Assembly: GCA_963696505.1 (NCBI GenBank)
Contig: CAVOKN010000012.1
Coordinates: 62,001-126,000, forward strand
Direction of reading: 5' to 3'
Source of the DNA: CAVOKN01 sp963696505
Lineage (GTDB): Bacteria; Pseudomonadota; Gammaproteobacteria; Burkholderiales; Rhodocyclaceae
DNA: 64,000 bases
Position 1 is the first letter of the stretch. The number at the start of each line of letters is the position of its first letter. Below the pieces are notes generated by a model. It was given only the letters and a program-made list of their open reading frames with translations. It was not told the DNA's origin and did no database searches. Position numbers and translations under genes: made by a program. This document shows, piece after piece, positions 51,927-61,618 of this stretch.

Positions 51927-52883
51927 ATGAGCGACGATTCCCAAAGACCGATTGTCGTCAAGCGCATCCGGAAGGGGGGCGGAGGCCATCACGGCGGTGC
52001 GTGGAAGATCGCCTATGCGGACTTCGTGACGGCGATGATGGCGTTCTTTCTCCTCATGTGGCTGATCGGGTCCACCGCCAAGGGCGATCTGGACGGCATT
52101 GCGGAGTACTTCCAAACCCCCCTGAAGGTGGCGCTCCAGGGCGGATCGGGAGCCGGCGATGCGTCGAGTTTGATAAAGGGCGGAGGGCAGGATCTGACGC
52201 GAAGCGCAGGCCAAGTCAAGCGTGGCGACGTGGAGGCCCAGCAGAAGATCATCAACCTCCAGGCCCACAAGGGGGAACATGACCAGGAGCGGGAAGCGCT
52301 CCGTCTGTCCGAGCTGAAGACCAAGATCGAGGGCATGATCGACGCAACGCCTAACCTGGGCGCCTTCAAGAACCAACTCCTGCTTGACCTGACGTCCGAG
52401 GGGCTGCGGATCCAGATCGTCGATGCGCAAAACCGGCCGATGTTCGACCTGTCCAGCGCGGAACTCAAGTCGTATGCAAAAGAAATATTGCGGCACATCG
52501 GATCGGCACTCAACGGTGTCGAGAACCGGATCAGTCTTTCCGGACACACCGATGCGACGCCGTTTGCGGGGGGCGAGAAGGGCTTTTCCAATTGGGAGCT
52601 TTCGGCCAGCCGCGCCAACGCCTCACGGCGCGAGCTGATTGCGGGAGGCATGGATGAAACGAAAGTGCTGCGGGTTGTCGGGTTGGCTTCAACCGTCATG
52701 TTCGACGGGCAGGATCCCTTCAATCCCATCAATCGCCGAATCAGCATCATCGTGATGAACAAGAAGACGGAAGAGTCTGTGCTCCGCGATGCGGCGGGTA
52801 TCGATGTCGGTTCGGCGGAGGACGTGTCGCGGGAAGTCGTCGGCGGAGAGTCTTCCCGAGGAGCGGGGCAGGGGGCTCGCTGA
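51927..52883 (+). CDS. motB: Flagellar stator protein MotB
   Basis: A 318-residue protein. The single helix AYADFVTAMMAFFLLMWLIG contains the proton-binding Asp. The periplasmic OmpA-like domain has ISLSGHTDATPF, FSNWELSASRANASRREL and NRRISIIV for peptidoglycan anchoring. It follows motA by 72 bases. Confidence 0.95.
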   Translation: MSDDSQRPIVVKRIRKGGGGHHGGAWKIAYADFVTAMMAFFLLMWLIGSTAKGDLDGIAEYFQTPLKVALQGGSGAGDASSLIKGGGQDLTRSAGQVKRGDVEAQQKIINLQAHKGEHDQEREALRLSELKTKIEGMIDATPNLGAFKNQLLLDLTSEGLRIQIVDAQNRPMFDLSSAELKSYAKEILRHIGSALNGVENRISLSGHTDATPFAGGEKGFSNWELSASRANASRRELIAGGMDETKVLRVVGLASTVMFDGQDPFNPINRRISIIVMNKKTEESVLRDAAGIDVGSAEDVSREVVGGESSRGAGQGAR

Positions 52884-53062
52884 GTTTCGGAGCCGTGTGC
52901 GGGCGGCCGTGCGGGGCGTTCAGCGGGGCGCTGGCCACGAGCTTCACAGACGCGAGCGCGATCGGGATTCCGCAACTGGATCGGACCATGCGTGAGCGAA
53001 ACACCGCCGGCCGCCGACCGTTGGCGGATGTACCGCCAGAAGTTGCGCGACAGGAGCATCCG

Positions 53063-53368
53063 ATGGAAACGAGCGTGTTCGCCAGTGACGGCAAAGCTGT
53101 AATCCGTTTGAGCGGACATTTCGACCTCAGTGCGCATCGTGCGTTTCGCGAAGCCGTGGAACGCGCAATGGGGTCGTGCGACGTGCGGGAGGTGCTGGTG
53201 GACCTGGCCGGCGTCGGTTATCTCGACAGTTCGGCCTTGGGTATGCTGCTGATGCTGCGGGATCGGGCGCGGGCCAATGCTTGGCACGTGTGCCTGGCGA
53301 ACTGCCGGGGTGACGTGAAGCAGGCGCTGTGCGTCGCCAATTTCGGCCGGCTGTTCGCCATCACGTGA
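53063..53368 (+). CDS. STAS-domain protein (anti-sigma factor antagonist type)
   Basis: About 101 residues from ATG 53063, chosen because CAGGAG lies 7-12 bases ahead; an upstream in-frame ATG at 52988 exists. The STAS core is LSGHFDLSAHRAFREAV, then VLVDLAGVGYLDSSALGMLL with the Ser that is phosphorylated in SpoIIAA-like proteins. It could bind an anti-sigma factor or a kinase. The cognate partner is not in the window. Its place between motB and flhB suggests a link to motility output. Confidence 0.8.
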   Translation: METSVFASDGKAVIRLSGHFDLSAHRAFREAVERAMGSCDVREVLVDLAGVGYLDSSALGMLLMLRDRARANAWHVCLANCRGDVKQALCVANFGRLFAIT

Positions 53369-53523
53369 CACCAGCGCCGCCTTCGGGGGGCCACCAGGCC
53401 CGGGATTCCAGGCGGCTGCCAAATCCGGAATAGGAGGGTTAAAGCGGCCGTTTTCCGGCCGGCGGTGCTTTCGGCTTGCTTCGATAATCGGCAGCGTACA
53501 GGCAAACCGTGGGCGGGACCGCC

Positions 53524-54663
53524 GTGGCGGACGACTCCGATCTCGAACGAACAGAACCGGCATCGCAGCGCAGGCTGGAACAGGCGCGCGAAGAAGGGCA
53601 GGTTCCCCAGTCGCGGGAACTGTCGACGTTTCTCGTCCTGATCGCCGGGACCGGCGGGGTCTGGGCTCTCGGCAACTGGCTCACCGAACGCTTCGGCGGC
53701 GTTCTGCGCCACGGTCTCACCCTCGACCGCACGGCGGCCTTCGATCCCCAGGCGATGGGCTCGCGGCTGATCGAGATGGGCAGCGACGCCCTGATCACTC
53801 TCATGCCGCTGTTCCTGGTGCTGCTGGTGGCGGCAGTCGCAGGCCCTTTCTTTCTCGGCGGGCGCGTGTTTGCCCCCAAGGCCTTGAATCCCGATTTCAC
53901 CCGGCTCGACCCGTTCAAGGGCTTCGGCCGCATGTTCTCGCTGCACGGACTGGCGGAACTGGTCAAGGCGATCGCCAAGTCTCTCGTCATTGGCCTGGTC
54001 GTCTTGTGGGTGGTGCGCCACGAGCAGGATGCGCTGTTTGCACTGGTCAGTCAGTCGGTGGATTCCGGCCTCGCCGCTTTCGCCCGCATGCTGCTGTTCG
54101 CGACTCTCGCTACGGTGGCGGGGCTGGCGCTGCTGGCGGCAATCGACGTTCCGTTCCAGCTCTGGCAGTACTACTCCAAGTTGCGTATGACCAAGGAAGA
54201 GGCGCGCCAGGAAGCCAAGGAGATGGAGGGCGATCCGCAGGTCAAGGCGCGCATTCGCAGCCAGCAGCGCGAGATGGCGCGCCGCCGCATGATGGCCGAA
54301 GTACCCAAGGCCGATGTTGTGGTCACCAACCCGACCCATTTTGCAGTGGCCTTGCGCTACGACGCGGCGCGGGACGGCGCGCCGCGCGTCGTGGCCAAGG
54401 GGGCGGGGCTGGTGGCGCAGAAGATACGCGAACTGGCGGCCCGGCATTCGGTGCCGGTGCTCGAAGCGCCGGCTCTGGCGCGGGCGCTGCATCGCCACGC
54501 CGACCTCGGCGACTCGATTCCCGCTGCGCTCTACACGGCAGTCGCCGAAGTAATGGCCTGGGTCTATCAGCTCAGCGCCTATCTCAGGCAGGGCGGACTG
54601 CCGCCCACGGCGCCGCTGCAGATTGCCGTGCCTGCGGATCTCGACCCGGGTTCTGCGGCCTGA
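53524..54663 (+). CDS. flhB: Flagellar export apparatus protein FlhB
   Basis: About 379 residues from GTG 53524 (ADDSDLERTEPASQRRLEQA), preferred over GTG 53509. The N-terminal domain has four helices; the cytoplasmic domain has the autocleavage motif VVTNPTHFAVAL (cut between Asn and Pro), which drives the substrate switch from hook to filament. flhA follows after 20 bases. Confidence 0.93.
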   Translation: MADDSDLERTEPASQRRLEQAREEGQVPQSRELSTFLVLIAGTGGVWALGNWLTERFGGVLRHGLTLDRTAAFDPQAMGSRLIEMGSDALITLMPLFLVLLVAAVAGPFFLGGRVFAPKALNPDFTRLDPFKGFGRMFSLHGLAELVKAIAKSLVIGLVVLWVVRHEQDALFALVSQSVDSGLAAFARMLLFATLATVAGLALLAAIDVPFQLWQYYSKLRMTKEEARQEAKEMEGDPQVKARIRSQQREMARRRMMAEVPKADVVVTNPTHFAVALRYDAARDGAPRVVAKGAGLVAQKIRELAARHSVPVLEAPALARALHRHADLGDSIPAALYTAVAEVMAWVYQLSAYLRQGGLPPTAPLQIAVPADLDPGSAA

Positions 54664-54683
54664 CTCTTGCCCCCAAGACCTGA

Positions 54684-56771
54684 ATGAGCGCCTCCCTCAC
54701 CCTGCAGTCGGCTTTCTCCCGCAGCAATCTGCGCAGCCTCGCGGCGCCGCTCCTCATCGTCATGATCCTGTCGATGATGGTGCTGCCGCTACCGCCTTTC
54801 CTGCTCGACCTGCTGTTCACCTTCAACATCGCCATTTCCGTGATGGTGCTGCTGGTGGCGATGTACACGATGCGCCCGCTGGACTTCTCGGTGTTCCCGA
54901 CGGTGCTGCTGGTGACGACGCTGCTGCGCCTGTCGCTCAACGTCGCTTCCACCCGCGTGGTTTTGCTGGAGGGACACTCCGGCCCCGATGCGGCGGGAAA
55001 GGTAATCGAGGCCTTCGGCCACTTCCTGGTGGGCGGAAACTATGCCGTCGGGCTGGTCGTGTTTGTGATCCTGGTGGTGATCAACTTCGTCGTCATCACC
55101 AAGGGCGCCGGTCGCATTGCCGAAGTGTCGGCACGCTTCACCCTCGACGCGATGCCCGGCAAGCAGATGGCGATCGACGCCGACCTGAATGCCGGTCTGA
55201 TCGGCGAGGAGGAAGCCCGCAAGCGGCGCACCGCGATTGCCCAGGAGGCGGATTTCTTCGGTTCCATGGACGGCGCGTCGAAGTTCGTCCGCGGAGATGC
55301 CGTCGCCGGCATCCTGATCCTGCTGATCAACGTGATCGGCGGCCTCATTGTCGGTGTCATGCAGCACGACATGGACCTCGGCGGCGCGGCGAAGAACTAC
55401 ACTCTGCTCGCCATCGGCGATGGCCTGGTGGCGCAGATCCCGGCGCTGATCATCTCCACCGCCGCCGGCCTGGTGGTGAGCCGGGTGGCCACCGACGAGG
55501 ACATCGCCCAGCAGGTGACCGGCCAGTTGCTCGGCAAGCCCCAGGTGATACTGATCACCGCCGCCATCCTGGGCATCCTGGGCCTGATTCCCGGCATGCC
55601 GAACTTCGTGTTCCTGCTCCTCGCGGCCGGTCTGGCGGGGCTGGCCTATTCCGGCCTGAAGCGCGATGCCAAGGCGGAACCCCAATTGCCCGCCGCAACC
55701 GCGGCACTGGTGGTGCCGCCGGAGATGCAGGAAGCCACTTGGGCCGACGTCACGCCGGTGGATGTCCTCGGGCTTGAAGTCGGTTACCGCCTGATCCCGC
55801 TGGTGGACAAGGGCCAGGATGGCGAACTGCTGAAGCGCATCCGCGGTCTGCGCAAGAAGTTCGCCCAGGACGTGGGCTTCCTCGCCGCACCGGTCCATAT
55901 CCGCGACAACCTGGAACTCAAGCCCAACGGCTACCGCATCACGCTAAAGGGCGTGGATGTCGGCGCCGGCGAGGCCTACCCGGGTCAGTTCCTGGCCATC
56001 AATCCCGGCCGGGTGGTAGGCATGCTGCCCGGCACGCAGACCAAGGATCCCGCCTTCGGGCTGCCGGCAGTGTGGATCGACCCCTCGGCTCGGGAACAGG
56101 CCCACGCCATGGGCTACACCGTGGTGGACGCCAGCACCGTGGTCGCCACCCATCTCAACCACGTCATCCTGTCCCATGCCGCGGAACTCCTGGGAAGGCA
56201 GGAAACCCAGGCGCTGCTGGACCACATCGCGCGGGAATCGCCCAAGCTGGTGGAAGACCTGGTGCCCAAACAACTGGCGCTTTCCACCCTTCAGCGCGCG
56301 CTCCAGAACCTGCTGGAGGAGGGTGTGGCGATCCGCGACATGCGCAGCATCGTCGAGGCGCTGGCCGAAAGCGCGCCGCGCACCCAGGACGCCCACGAAC
56401 TCACCGCCCAGGTACGCATCGCGCTGGGCCGCTCCATCGTCCAGAGCCTGTTCCCCGGCGGCACCGAGATGCAGGTCATGGCGCTCGACCCTCAGCTCGA
56501 GCGGCTACTGTCGCAAACGGTGCAGAGCGGTGCCGATTCCGGTGGCGTCGAACCGGGGCTTGCCGACACCCTGCTGCGGGAGACCGCTCGTGTGTCGCAG
56601 AAGCAGGAGGAGATCGGCCTGCCCGCCGTGCTGCTGGTGCCCCCGGCGCTGCGCCTGCTGCTGTCGCGCTTCCTGCGCCGCGCCTGGCCCGCGCTCAAGG
56701 TCTTGTCCAATTCCGAAGTCCCCGACTCCCGCACCATCCGGGTCACAGCCATCATTGGGGGTAAAGCATGA
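54684..56771 (+). CDS. flhA: Flagellar export gate protein FlhA
   Basis: A 695-residue protein, the large export gate subunit. Its N-terminal eight-helix part includes the FHIPEP-type loop (LLRLSLNVASTRVVLLEGHSG...) and ITKGAGRIAEVSARFTLDAM. The cytoplasmic half is complete. The stop overlaps the flhF start (ATGA, 56768-56771). Confidence 0.96.
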   Translation: MSASLTLQSAFSRSNLRSLAAPLLIVMILSMMVLPLPPFLLDLLFTFNIAISVMVLLVAMYTMRPLDFSVFPTVLLVTTLLRLSLNVASTRVVLLEGHSGPDAAGKVIEAFGHFLVGGNYAVGLVVFVILVVINFVVITKGAGRIAEVSARFTLDAMPGKQMAIDADLNAGLIGEEEARKRRTAIAQEADFFGSMDGASKFVRGDAVAGILILLINVIGGLIVGVMQHDMDLGGAAKNYTLLAIGDGLVAQIPALIISTAAGLVVSRVATDEDIAQQVTGQLLGKPQVILITAAILGILGLIPGMPNFVFLLLAAGLAGLAYSGLKRDAKAEPQLPAATAALVVPPEMQEATWADVTPVDVLGLEVGYRLIPLVDKGQDGELLKRIRGLRKKFAQDVGFLAAPVHIRDNLELKPNGYRITLKGVDVGAGEAYPGQFLAINPGRVVGMLPGTQTKDPAFGLPAVWIDPSAREQAHAMGYTVVDASTVVATHLNHVILSHAAELLGRQETQALLDHIARESPKLVEDLVPKQLALSTLQRALQNLLEEGVAIRDMRSIVEALAESAPRTQDAHELTAQVRIALGRSIVQSLFPGGTEMQVMALDPQLERLLSQTVQSGADSGGVEPGLADTLLRETARVSQKQEEIGLPAVLLVPPALRLLLSRFLRRAWPALKVLSNSEVPDSRTIRVTAIIGGKA

Positions 56772-58138
56772 ACGTCAAACGCTTCTTCGCGCCGAACGCC
56801 CGCGAGGCACTGCGCCGCGTCAAGGAAGAACTCGGTGGCGATGCCATCGTGCTATCGAATCGCAGTGTCAACGGCGGGGTGGAGATCCTGGCCTTGCCCC
56901 CTGAGGCCATCGCGCCGGTGACCAGCGCGGCGCCTGCGAACAGCTCCGCGGCGACGGGCAACCGCTCCACGGAGACTGACTCCGACTTCACCGTCAGTCT
57001 CTCGACGGCCGCCAGGCGCGCCGAGGCGCAGCCTTGGCGCCCGTTTCAGGCCAAGCCGGCCCTGGCCCCTCGATCGACGGTGCCGCCGAGCGCGACGCCC
57101 GAGCAGCCCGAGCCGCCGCGCGCCGTGGCCCCGATTCAGACGGACGTGCCTCAGCGCGCCGCCGTGGCATCAGCCCGCAACACGGAACTGATGCAGGAAC
57201 TGGCGGCGATCCGCGGCCTCATCGAGCGCCAGCTCGCCGGCTTCGCATGGTCCGAGCTCAAGCGCGAATCGCCGGTGAAGAGCCGCATGCTCGGCGAACT
57301 GCTCGAAGCGGGCTTCTCGGCCGAACTCGCGCGTCGCCTGCTCGACCACGTGCTGCCGGAGGCAGACGACACGGCGGCTCGGGCCACGCTGCGCGCACTG
57401 CTCAACCGCGACCTGCTGACGCTGGGAAACGACACCGACATCATCGACCGTGGCGGCGTGTACGCCCTGGTCGGCCCGACGGGCGTGGGCAAGACCACCA
57501 CCACCGCCAAGCTCGCCGCGCGCTGCGTGGTGCGCCACGGCGCCGAGCGCGTTGCGCTGCTGACCACCGACGGTTACCGGATCGGTGCCCACGAACAACT
57601 GCGCATCTACGGCCGCATTCTCGGCGTGGCGGTTCATGCCGTGCGCGACTCCGCGGATCTGCGCCAGACCCTGGAACAACTGCGACACAAGCACATGGTG
57701 CTGATCGATACCGTGGGCATGAGCCAGCGCGACCGCCAGGTTACCGACCAGACGGCGATGCTCCTCAACGCCGGCAACGTGCGCCGGCTGCTGCTGCTCA
57801 ACGCCACGGTTCGCGGCGACACGATGGAAGACGTGGTACGTGCCTACAGTGGGCCGGATCTGGCCGGCGCCATCCTGACCAAGGTGGACGAGGCGGTCTC
57901 GCTGGCGCCCGCGCTGGATGTCCTGGTGCGCCAGGAACTGGAACTCTTCTATGTCGCCAATGGCCAGCGCGTGCCTGAGGATCTACACCTGCCGAACCGC
58001 AGCTACCTCCTCCACCGCGCGCTCAAGGGGGCACCCGAGGGCTCCCCCTTCCGGCTAGGCGGCGACGATGCCGGGTTGATCGCCGCGGCGGGCCAGGCAG
58101 TCGCCGTCGAGGGTCTCCCGGGCGTATCCCGTGTCTGA
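56768..58138 (+). CDS. flhF: Flagellar SRP-like GTPase FlhF
   Basis: A 456-residue protein. N-terminal basic segment MNVKRFFAPNAREALRRVKE, a variable Pro-rich B domain, then the NG domain with G1 GPTGVGKTTTTAKLAA, TTDGYRIGAHEQL, DTVGMSQRD and TKVDEA. FlhF directs the polar placement of the flagellum. The frame overlaps flhG by eight bases. Confidence 0.95.
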   Translation: MNVKRFFAPNAREALRRVKEELGGDAIVLSNRSVNGGVEILALPPEAIAPVTSAAPANSSAATGNRSTETDSDFTVSLSTAARRAEAQPWRPFQAKPALAPRSTVPPSATPEQPEPPRAVAPIQTDVPQRAAVASARNTELMQELAAIRGLIERQLAGFAWSELKRESPVKSRMLGELLEAGFSAELARRLLDHVLPEADDTAARATLRALLNRDLLTLGNDTDIIDRGGVYALVGPTGVGKTTTTAKLAARCVVRHGAERVALLTTDGYRIGAHEQLRIYGRILGVAVHAVRDSADLRQTLEQLRHKHMVLIDTVGMSQRDRQVTDQTAMLLNAGNVRRLLLLNATVRGDTMEDVVRAYSGPDLAGAILTKVDEAVSLAPALDVLVRQELELFYVANGQRVPEDLHLPNRSYLLHRALKGAPEGSPFRLGGDDAGLIAAAGQAVAVEGLPGVSRV

Positions 58139-58976
58139 CTCGGCACGCGATCAGGCAGACGGCCTGCGGCGCCTGTTCCGCCGGGCGGCGCCGTTGACGA
58201 TCGCTTTCGTCGGCGGACGACCCGGCAGCGGCACGACGCGAGTCGCCTGCGCCTTTACCCGCGGCCTGGTGGCCCGAGGGGTGAGCGTCAGTCTGATCGA
58301 CGAGCACCGCGGCGAGACCGGCGCGGCATCGATGCTGAACGCCCGGACGCGCTTCGATCTTTGGCAGGTCATCAACGGCGATGCGCTCATCACCCAGGCC
58401 GTCGTGCTCGCCGGGGAACGGCTGCGGCTGGTGCCCGCGGCGCGTCTCGCGCAGCAGCGCAATCCGCCGGATGTCGCGCAACAGTCCCGGCTCGACCAGT
58501 GCTGGCGCACCTTCGGCGAAGGCTCCGACGTGGTGGTGATCGATGCGTTGGCGGGAAGCGGCGGAAGGCTATCGCCCCTCGTCGCCAGGGCCGGCGCACT
58601 GGTGTTCGTCACTGGCGCCGACAGCGCGGCAGTGATGGGGGCCTACCTCATGTTGAAGCAGATCGTGCCGGCCCATCCGCGCCTGAGTCTCGGGCTGGTG
58701 GTGAATCGGGCGTCGGGTGGCAACCAGGCTGCCGCGATCGCGAACAACCTGGGCGGCCTGCTGGCCGACCAACTGGGTCGCCGGCTCGACGGCTTTGGAT
58801 GGCTGCCGCGGATCAACGACGCGCGTGCGGGGGCTGACCACACCGCCACAGTGGGCCTTGAGGGCCTGGATGCTCTGCTGCCCGAAGCCTTGCGGCGCTC
58901 GTCGGGCGACGCCGCGGATGAAAGACTTCGAATCCTTTCGGGGGGCGCCCCGCTAACCCCGGCGACCGCAGCCTGA
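58131..58976 (+). CDS. flhG: FlhG/FleN-like MinD-type protein with a degenerate P-loop
   Basis: A 281-residue protein from GTG 58131. By position directly after flhF and by overall fold it is FlhG/FleN, which limits flagellar number. The deviant Walker A motif, normally KGGVGKT/S, reads FVGGRPGSGTTRV: both the signature Lys and the catalytic Lys are missing. Switch II is VVIDALAGSGG in place of DTGAG. The C-terminal membrane-targeting helix is not obvious. Normal ATP-driven dimerisation is therefore doubtful. Confidence 0.82.
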   Translation: MSDSARDQADGLRRLFRRAAPLTIAFVGGRPGSGTTRVACAFTRGLVARGVSVSLIDEHRGETGAASMLNARTRFDLWQVINGDALITQAVVLAGERLRLVPAARLAQQRNPPDVAQQSRLDQCWRTFGEGSDVVVIDALAGSGGRLSPLVARAGALVFVTGADSAAVMGAYLMLKQIVPAHPRLSLGLVVNRASGGNQAAAIANNLGGLLADQLGRRLDGFGWLPRINDARAGADHTATVGLEGLDALLPEALRRSSGDAADERLRILSGGAPLTPATAA

Positions 58977-59009
58977 ACTGGCTGGTCGTCGCGACATGAG
59001 AGTGAGCAA

Positions 59010-59861
59010 ATGTACACCGCATCCGGAACCCTAGACCGCAATCAACTGGTGACGCACTACGCGCCGCTCGTCAAGCGCATTGCCTATCACCTCATGGCGC
59101 GCCTGCCTTCCAGCGTCCATGTGGACGACATCATCCAGAACGGGATGCTGGGTCTGCTCGATGCAATCAATCGCTACGAGGAAGGGCTGGGCGCGCAGTT
59201 CGAGACCTACGCCGTCCAGCGCATCCGCGGTGCAATGCTCGATGGGTTGCGAGAGAACGACTGGCTGCCGCGCAGCCTGCGTCGCGACATGCGCCGCATC
59301 GAGTCGGCGGTGAGCTCGCTGGAGCAGCGCTTCGGCCGCCAGCCGACCGAGAAGGAACTGGCCGAATCGCTCGACATGCCGCTGGGGGAGTACCAGAAAA
59401 TGCTCCAGGAAGCGCGGGGCTACCAACTGGTCTATTTCGAGGACTTCTCCGATGGCGACGACGAAGACTATCTGGAGCGCAACTTCGCCGGCAAGGAAGT
59501 GGATCCGCTGGAGAACCTGCTCAACAAGGACATGCGGGAGACCCTGGTGCGGTCCATCGAAGACCTACCCGAGCGCGAAAAGACGGTGATGGGGCTTTAT
59601 TACGAGCGCGACTTGAACCTGCGCGAGATCGGCGAGATTCTCGGCGTGACCGAGTCGCGCGTGTGCCAGTTGCATAGTCAGGCGATTGCCCGGCTGCGGG
59701 CCCGAATCTTCGAGGGCAAGCATGCACCGGACAAGAGCAAGCCGGCTTCGTCGCGAAGCGCCGAAGCCGCTGCTGCTGCGGATGTTGCTGCGCCGGTTCG
59801 TGCAGCGGCCGCCAAACAGGTCACAGCCAGTTCGCGCGTGCGACGGCCTGCCGCCGTCTGA
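59010..59861 (+). CDS. fliA: Flagellar sigma factor FliA (sigma-28) with extended C-terminus
   Basis: A 283-residue sigma factor. Region 2 has LVKRIAYHLMARLPSSVHVD, QRIRGAMLDGLRENDWLPRS; region 3 has GRQPTEKELAESL; region 4 has LPEREKTVMGLYYERDLNLR and VTESRVCQLHSQAI. FliA proteins usually end soon after region 4; here an Ala/Lys-rich tail of about 50 residues follows (from EGKHAPDKSKPASS). It drives class 3 genes and is held by FlgM, encoded 2.5 kb downstream. Confidence 0.94.
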   Translation: MYTASGTLDRNQLVTHYAPLVKRIAYHLMARLPSSVHVDDIIQNGMLGLLDAINRYEEGLGAQFETYAVQRIRGAMLDGLRENDWLPRSLRRDMRRIESAVSSLEQRFGRQPTEKELAESLDMPLGEYQKMLQEARGYQLVYFEDFSDGDDEDYLERNFAGKEVDPLENLLNKDMRETLVRSIEDLPEREKTVMGLYYERDLNLREIGEILGVTESRVCQLHSQAIARLRARIFEGKHAPDKSKPASSRSAEAAAAADVAAPVRAAAAKQVTASSRVRRPAAV

Positions 59862-59909
59862 TCCCGCTTCCCCGGCCACCAATCTGGACAGGATTCGCGC
59901 GGCAGCCTC

Positions 59910-60659
59910 ATGAGCACATTGGACAAGATCAGTTTCGTCGGACTGACCCTCGGCCTGGGGGCGATCGTCGGCGGACAGGTTCTGGAGGGTGGGCATCTGT
60001 CCTCGCTGCTTCAGCCTACCGCATTCCTGATCGTGATCGGCGGGACGCTCGGTGCGGTCATGCTGCAGAGCCCGATGCCGGTCTTCGCCAATGGCATGCG
60101 CATGGGCAGGTGGGTGTTCAGGCCGCCGGCCCTGGCACCCGAACAGCTTATCCGCCGCATCATCGGCTGGAGCCAGATCGCGCGCAAGGAAGGCCTTCTT
60201 GCCCTGGAGGGCCAGATGAACCGTGAGGGCGACCTCTTCATCCGCAAGGGCCTGCAACTGCTGGTCGATGGCGTCGAACCCGAGAGGCTCCGCGAAGTGC
60301 TGGACGTGGAGATCGGTAGCTTCGAGGATCGAATGAAGGCCGGCGCACGCATCTGGGAATCCGCCGGCGGCTATGCGCCCACCATCGGCATCCTCGGCGC
60401 GGTGATGGGTCTGATCCACGTCATGGAGAATCTCGCCGACCCCTCCAGACTGGGGGCCGGTATCGCCGTCGCCTTCGTCGCCACGATCTACGGAGTTGGC
60501 TGCGCCAACCTGATCTTCCTGCCGATTTCCCGGAAGCTGCTGGCCAACGTCGCGCGCATCGTGGCCCAGCGCGAAATGCTGGTGGATGGCCTCGTCGGCA
60601 TCGCCAACGGCGACAATCCGCGGATCATCGAAAGCCGCCTTCAGGGCTACACGGTCTGA
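59910..60659 (+). CDS. Second stator subunit, MotC/PomA-like
   Basis: A 249-residue MotA/PomA-family protein: KISFVGLTLGLGAIVGGQVL, a cytoplasmic loop with RKEGLLALEGQMN, and GYAPTIGILGAVMGLIHVM plus AVAFVATIYGVGCANLIFLP. It is shorter than MotA, as MotC-type subunits are. It pairs with the next gene to form a second torque generator. Confidence 0.9.
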   Translation: MSTLDKISFVGLTLGLGAIVGGQVLEGGHLSSLLQPTAFLIVIGGTLGAVMLQSPMPVFANGMRMGRWVFRPPALAPEQLIRRIIGWSQIARKEGLLALEGQMNREGDLFIRKGLQLLVDGVEPERLREVLDVEIGSFEDRMKAGARIWESAGGYAPTIGILGAVMGLIHVMENLADPSRLGAGIAVAFVATIYGVGCANLIFLPISRKLLANVARIVAQREMLVDGLVGIANGDNPRIIESRLQGYTV

Positions 60660-60725
60660 CCGGCATCCTGCATCGAATCAAGCCCAGCCATGGGAGGCCG
60701 ATAAGCGGCTGAGACCTGTTGCCGG

Positions 60726-61553
60726 ATGCCCATGCCCCGCCGCCGCCATTCCGAGGAAAGCGACAACCACGAGCGCTGGCTCGTGTCCTACGCGGACTTC
60801 GTGACCCTGCTGTTCGCGTTCTTCGTCGTGATGTATGCGATCTCCTCGGTCAGCGACGGCAAGTATCGCGTGCTGTCCGATTCGCTGGTACAGGCGTTCC
60901 GCAACGTGACCGTCAATTCTCAGGGTGTGCCGGTGATGGCGCAGGCCAATGCCGCGAACATTCCGCGCACGGCGTCGCTGCGCAGGGACGCCCGGACCGA
61001 GGAGCAGCGCAGGGTGACGCGCGAGAAGATGCGCAGCATGGCGCTGGATCTTTCGGAGGTACTGGCCCCGCTGGTGCGCGAGGGTACGGTCCGGGTGACG
61101 CAGACCGCACACGGGGTTACCGTGGAGATCAACGCTTCAGTCCTTTTCGCGCCGGGCGACGCAAACCTGGAGGAGGCTGCCGTTCGGGCACTCAGGGCCG
61201 TGGCCGGCGTACTGGCGCTGACCGAGTATCCGGTGACTGTGGAAGGACACACCGACGACACGCCGATCGCCACGGCCCAGTTTCCGTCCAACTGGGAACT
61301 TTCCGTGGTCCGCGCCTCCCGCGTCGTCCGGCTGTTCGTTGACGCCGGAGTTTCAGCGCAACGGCTTACCGCAACGGGTTTCGGCGAGCAGCGGCCGGTA
61401 ACCACCAACGCAACGCCAGAAGGTCGGGCGAGAAACCGGCGCGTCACTGTGCTGATCGATTCTCCGACCACGGACGTGCCGCAGGAACTTCCGGTGACTC
61501 CGCGCGCGGTCAATGCAGGCAGGCCCCGGCCGGATGGCGCGGGTCAGGGATGA
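60726..61553 (+). CDS. Second stator subunit, MotD-like
   Basis: A 275-residue MotB-family protein. The helix LVSYADFVTLLFAFFVVMYA has the proton-site Asp; the OmpA-like domain has PVTVEGHTDDTPIATAQFPS, NWELSVVRASRVVRLF and EGRARNRRVTVLI. It follows the MotC-like gene by 66 bases. Confidence 0.9.
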   Translation: MPMPRRRHSEESDNHERWLVSYADFVTLLFAFFVVMYAISSVSDGKYRVLSDSLVQAFRNVTVNSQGVPVMAQANAANIPRTASLRRDARTEEQRRVTREKMRSMALDLSEVLAPLVREGTVRVTQTAHGVTVEINASVLFAPGDANLEEAAVRALRAVAGVLALTEYPVTVEGHTDDTPIATAQFPSNWELSVVRASRVVRLFVDAGVSAQRLTATGFGEQRPVTTNATPEGRARNRRVTVLIDSPTTDVPQELPVTPRAVNAGRPRPDGAGQG

Positions 61554-61618
61554 GCCTCGCGTGGCTGCGGGGCCGCCGGGACCGAACTATCGGTGAAGTG
61601 GGAAGAAGGAAGCGGTGG

